Assembly (NCBI GenBank): GCA_964648215.1
Contig: CAZYMF010000079.1
Coordinates: 1 to 19,910, forward strand
From: CAZYMF01 sp964648215
GTDB lineage: Bacteria; Desulfobacterota; Binatia; HRBIN30; JACQVA1
Direction: 5' to 3'
DNA: 19,910 bases
Part shown: piece after piece, positions 17,709-19,910 of the stretch
How the letters are laid out: each line of letters begins with the position of its first letter
How positions within the stretch are numbered: the first letter of the stretch is position 1
Notes under the pieces: generated by a model
The model's database searches: none
Seen by the model: only the letters and a program-made list of their open reading frames with translations
What the model was told of the DNA's origin: nothing
Made by a program: the position numbers and the translations under genes

Positions 17709-18548
17709 GTGAAGCGGGCCGCCGTGCTGTTGCTGGGCATCCTGATGGGGTGCACCGGAGGTCCACGGGATGATTCCGGCCCCAAGGCCCCGAACCTGCC
17801 GGGCGGCAGCGCGGGGCGGATCGCGCAGCGCGCCATCGACGCCGCCGGCGGCTGGGAGCGCTGGCAGAGCATGCGCGACGTCGCCTTCGTCGCCACCTTC
17901 ACCGCCTACGATCCGATCGGCAACGTCTCCTCGGAGAGCATCGGCCTGCACAAGTCGCCTCTCCACGGCCCGCCGCTGGTCCGCTTCGAGTCGCTCGGCG
18001 TCCCCAACCCCGTGACCTTCGGCTTCGACGGCAAGGAGGCGTGGATCCGGCGCGACGGCCTGCCGGTGAACGAGCCCGGGCGCGTGGAGTGGTCCCGCTT
18101 CAACATGGTCAGCAACTACTTCTGGTTCTCGCTGCCGTTCAGTCTGGCCGAGCTGCCGGTGACGATCACCGACCTCGGCGCCCAGGCCGACGCGGCAACC
18201 CACTGGCAGCGGCTGCGGGTGAAGCTCGACGCCGGCGCGCCCGAGGCGCCCGGCGACTGGTTCGTGCTCTACTTCGATCCGCAGACGGGGCTCATCGACC
18301 ACGTCCTCGGCCACATGACGGCGACCTTCCTCACCCACAGCCTGTGGGTGGGCAAGTGGCTCGACTACCACGACTGGAACGGGATCAAGAAGGAGCGGCG
18401 GCGGCAGTTCTATCCCGCCGACGCCAACGGCGCCATCGTCGGCAACATGGTCGTGGAGCAGCTGGTGGAGGACGTTCGCTTCAACAACGGCTTCCCCAAG
18501 AGCCTGTTCGAGAAGCCGAGCACGCCCGCGACGGGCCAGAGCACGTGA
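17709..18548 (+). CDS. DUF6503-like (LolA-like) lipoprotein
   Basis: A 279-aa protein starting with GTG 17709, preceded by AGGGGG at a good distance. The lipobox LMGC gives Cys15. After a short linker, RAIDAAGGWERWQSMRDVAFVATF matches the start of LolA/DUF6503-type domains ('a Gly-Gly-x-x-x-W-x-x-x' helix followed by strands). Strands continue through NPVTFGFDGKEAWI, SNYFWFSLPFSLAE, WFVLYFDPQTGLIDHVLGH and WLDYHDWNGIKKERRRQFYPAD, the last typical of the family's end. It is a periplasmic or outer-membrane lipid-anchored protein of unknown role. It lies 32 bp after the GNAT gene, so they may share a transcript. Confidence 0.75.
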   Translation: MKRAAVLLLGILMGCTGGPRDDSGPKAPNLPGGSAGRIAQRAIDAAGGWERWQSMRDVAFVATFTAYDPIGNVSSESIGLHKSPLHGPPLVRFESLGVPNPVTFGFDGKEAWIRRDGLPVNEPGRVEWSRFNMVSNYFWFSLPFSLAELPVTITDLGAQADAATHWQRLRVKLDAGAPEAPGDWFVLYFDPQTGLIDHVLGHMTATFLTHSLWVGKWLDYHDWNGIKKERRRQFYPADANGAIVGNMVVEQLVEDVRFNNGFPKSLFEKPSTPATGQST

Positions 18549-18594
18549 GACGGCGGGCGCCGCGACGTTGAGGAGCCCCGCGCGGGCGCCGACG

Positions 18595-19910
18595 ATGACG
18601 GAGAAGGAGAAGCTCGCCCGGCAGATCGCGGCCCGGCTGCGGCAGGAGGGCTACACCGCCTACTTCGCCGGCGGCTGCGTCCGCGACCGGCTGCTCGGGC
18701 ACGAGCCGAAGGACTTCGACATTGCCACCGACGCGCACGCCGAGGTGGTGCAGCGCCTGTTTCCGCGTACCGTGCCGGTGGGCGTGCAGTTCGGCGTCGT
18801 GCTCGTCGTCGTCGCCGGGCAGTCCTTCGAGGTCGCCACCTTCCGCGCCGACTCCGTCTATCTCGACGGCCGCCGGCCGGCCACGGTTCGTTTCAGCCAG
18901 CCGGAGGAGGACGCCGCCCGCCGTGACTTCACCATCAACGGCATGTTCCTCGATCCCGCCACCGACGCGGTCATCGACTACGTCGGCGGCGAGGACGACC
19001 TGCGCGCGGGGATCATCCGCGCCATCGGCGACCCGGGGGCGCGTCTGTACGAGGACCGGCTGCGGATGCTGCGGGGCGTGCGGCTCGCGGCCCGGCTCGG
19101 CTTCGTCATCGAGCCCGCGACGTTCGACGCCATCCGCGCGGCGGCGCCGCACCTCGCCGACATCGCCTGGGAGCGGATCGGCGAGGAGATCGTTCTCATC
19201 CTGCGCGGGGGCAACGCGCGGCGCGGCTTCGAGCTGCTCGACGCCGCCGGGCTGCTTCCGGTCGTCCTGCCCGAGATCGCGGCGATGAAGGGAGTGGAGC
19301 AGTCGCCCGACCACCACCCGGAAGGCGACGTCTTCACCCACACCCTGCTGCTGCTCGCCGAGCTCGACCGCCCGAGCGAGACGCTGGCGCTGGGCGCCCT
19401 GCTGCACGACGTCGCCAAGCCGGTGTGCGCGCAGCGCGACGAGCACCGCATCACCTTCTACGGCCACTGCGAGCGCGGCGCCGACATGGCCGTCACGATC
19501 TGCCAGCGCCTGCGCCGCAGCCGCGAGGTGTGGGAACGGGTCGGCTGGCTGGTGCAGAATCACCTCAAGCTGCTGCACGCGCCCGAGATGCGGGTCAGCA
19601 CCCTCAAGCGCTTCCTGGCCCAGGACGGCATCGACGAGCTCCTCGATCTCGCCCGGCTCGATGCGCTGGCCTCGAACAAGGACCTGCGCCTCTACGAGTT
19701 CTGCCGCGCCAAGCAGCGCGAGCTGGCCGCCGACCTCAAGCCGCCGCCGCTGCTGCGGGGGCGCGACCTGCTGGAGATGGGCTTCGAGCCCGGGCCGCGC
19801 TTTCGCGAGATTCTCGACGCCGTCGAGGAGGCGCAGCTCGAAAACCGCCTGACGACGCGGCCGCAGGCACTCGCCTGGGTGCGCGAGCGGTACCCGGTGG
19901 ACGGGAAGGA
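18595..19910 (+). CDS. CCA-adding/poly(A) polymerase-type tRNA nucleotidyltransferase with HD domain, 3' end cut off
   Basis: At least 438 codons, open to the window end. ATG 18595 is taken; TTG 18568 is in frame and GAGGAG lies 20 bases before the ATG, so the start is uncertain. The head domain shows AGGCVRDRLLG (25-35) and KDFDIATDA (39-47) with catalytic Asp40 and Asp42, then RRDFTINGM (109-117), and EDRLRMLRGVRLAARLGF (153-170), the normal nucleotide and tRNA recognition blocks. A metal-dependent HD domain follows (His271-Asp272 in LLHDVAKP; HHPEGDVFTHT before it). The tail LLRGRDLLEMGFEPGPRFREIL-like segment is common in CCA-adding enzymes, so CCA addition to tRNA 3' ends is the favoured role; poly(A) polymerase (PcnB-type) is the alternative. 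Probably only a few residues are missing. Confidence 0.88.
   Translation, partial: MTEKEKLARQIAARLRQEGYTAYFAGGCVRDRLLGHEPKDFDIATDAHAEVVQRLFPRTVPVGVQFGVVLVVVAGQSFEVATFRADSVYLDGRRPATVRFSQPEEDAARRDFTINGMFLDPATDAVIDYVGGEDDLRAGIIRAIGDPGARLYEDRLRMLRGVRLAARLGFVIEPATFDAIRAAAPHLADIAWERIGEEIVLILRGGNARRGFELLDAAGLLPVVLPEIAAMKGVEQSPDHHPEGDVFTHTLLLLAELDRPSETLALGALLHDVAKPVCAQRDEHRITFYGHCERGADMAVTICQRLRRSREVWERVGWLVQNHLKLLHAPEMRVSTLKRFLAQDGIDELLDLARLDALASNKDLRLYEFCRAKQRELAADLKPPPLLRGRDLLEMGFEPGPRFREILDAVEEAQLENRLTTRPQALAWVRERYPVDGK

Overview
The window is a very GC-rich stretch of Gram-negative chromosome. The outer-membrane signs are lipoproteins with clear lipoboxes, a beta-barrel protein ending in phenylalanine, a DUF1329 protein and other LolA-like proteins. 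A di-heme oxidoreductase, RmlA-long, SelA/SelB, and the codon and GC style suggest a deltaproteobacterial-grade lineage (Myxococcota, Desulfobacterota or Binatota-like). This is inference; nothing here fixes the phylum. I see no transposase, integrase, phage gene, CRISPR array, rRNA or tRNA, so the region reads as ordinary chromosomal backbone.

Left part (1-4600). The C-terminal end of a sulfatase on + meets a four-gene minus-strand run. In transcription order the run is a Cys/His-rich membrane-anchored protein (4597-4193), an outer-membrane barrel-like protein whose mature N-terminus would start CDLC (4046-2994), a TlpA/ResA thioredoxin two bases later (2991-2452), and a di-heme c-type peroxidase-like lipoprotein (2251-704). 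I think this periplasmic redox/metal set is the best candidate for an under-described system. Between the convergent sulfatase and di-heme genes lies a REPIN-like double hairpin (608-687).

Middle (4710-10885). An RmlA-long type glucose-1-phosphate thymidylyltransferase and a lipoprotein-type SppA protease are on minus. SppA is divergent from a DUF1329 gene across 64 bp with a palindromic -10-like box. A 61-aa highly charged protein and a secreted right-handed beta-helix protein follow on minus; the latter has a strong leader hairpin. The only gene-free stretch over 300 bp is 10471-10885.

Right part (10886-19910), all on +. First comes a DUF4412-like exported protein. Next is a tightly packed unit asnS - lipoprotein - selA - selB, with two ATGA overlaps and one 7-bp gap, joining asparaginyl-tRNA synthesis to selenocysteine synthesis and insertion around an uncharacterised lipoprotein. 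Then come a GNAT acetyltransferase, a DUF6503-like lipoprotein, and a CCA-adding/poly(A) polymerase-type nucleotidyltransferase with an HD domain that runs off the window. Neither tRNA-Sec nor a recognisable selenoprotein gene is visible here, so the targets of SelA/SelB lie elsewhere.
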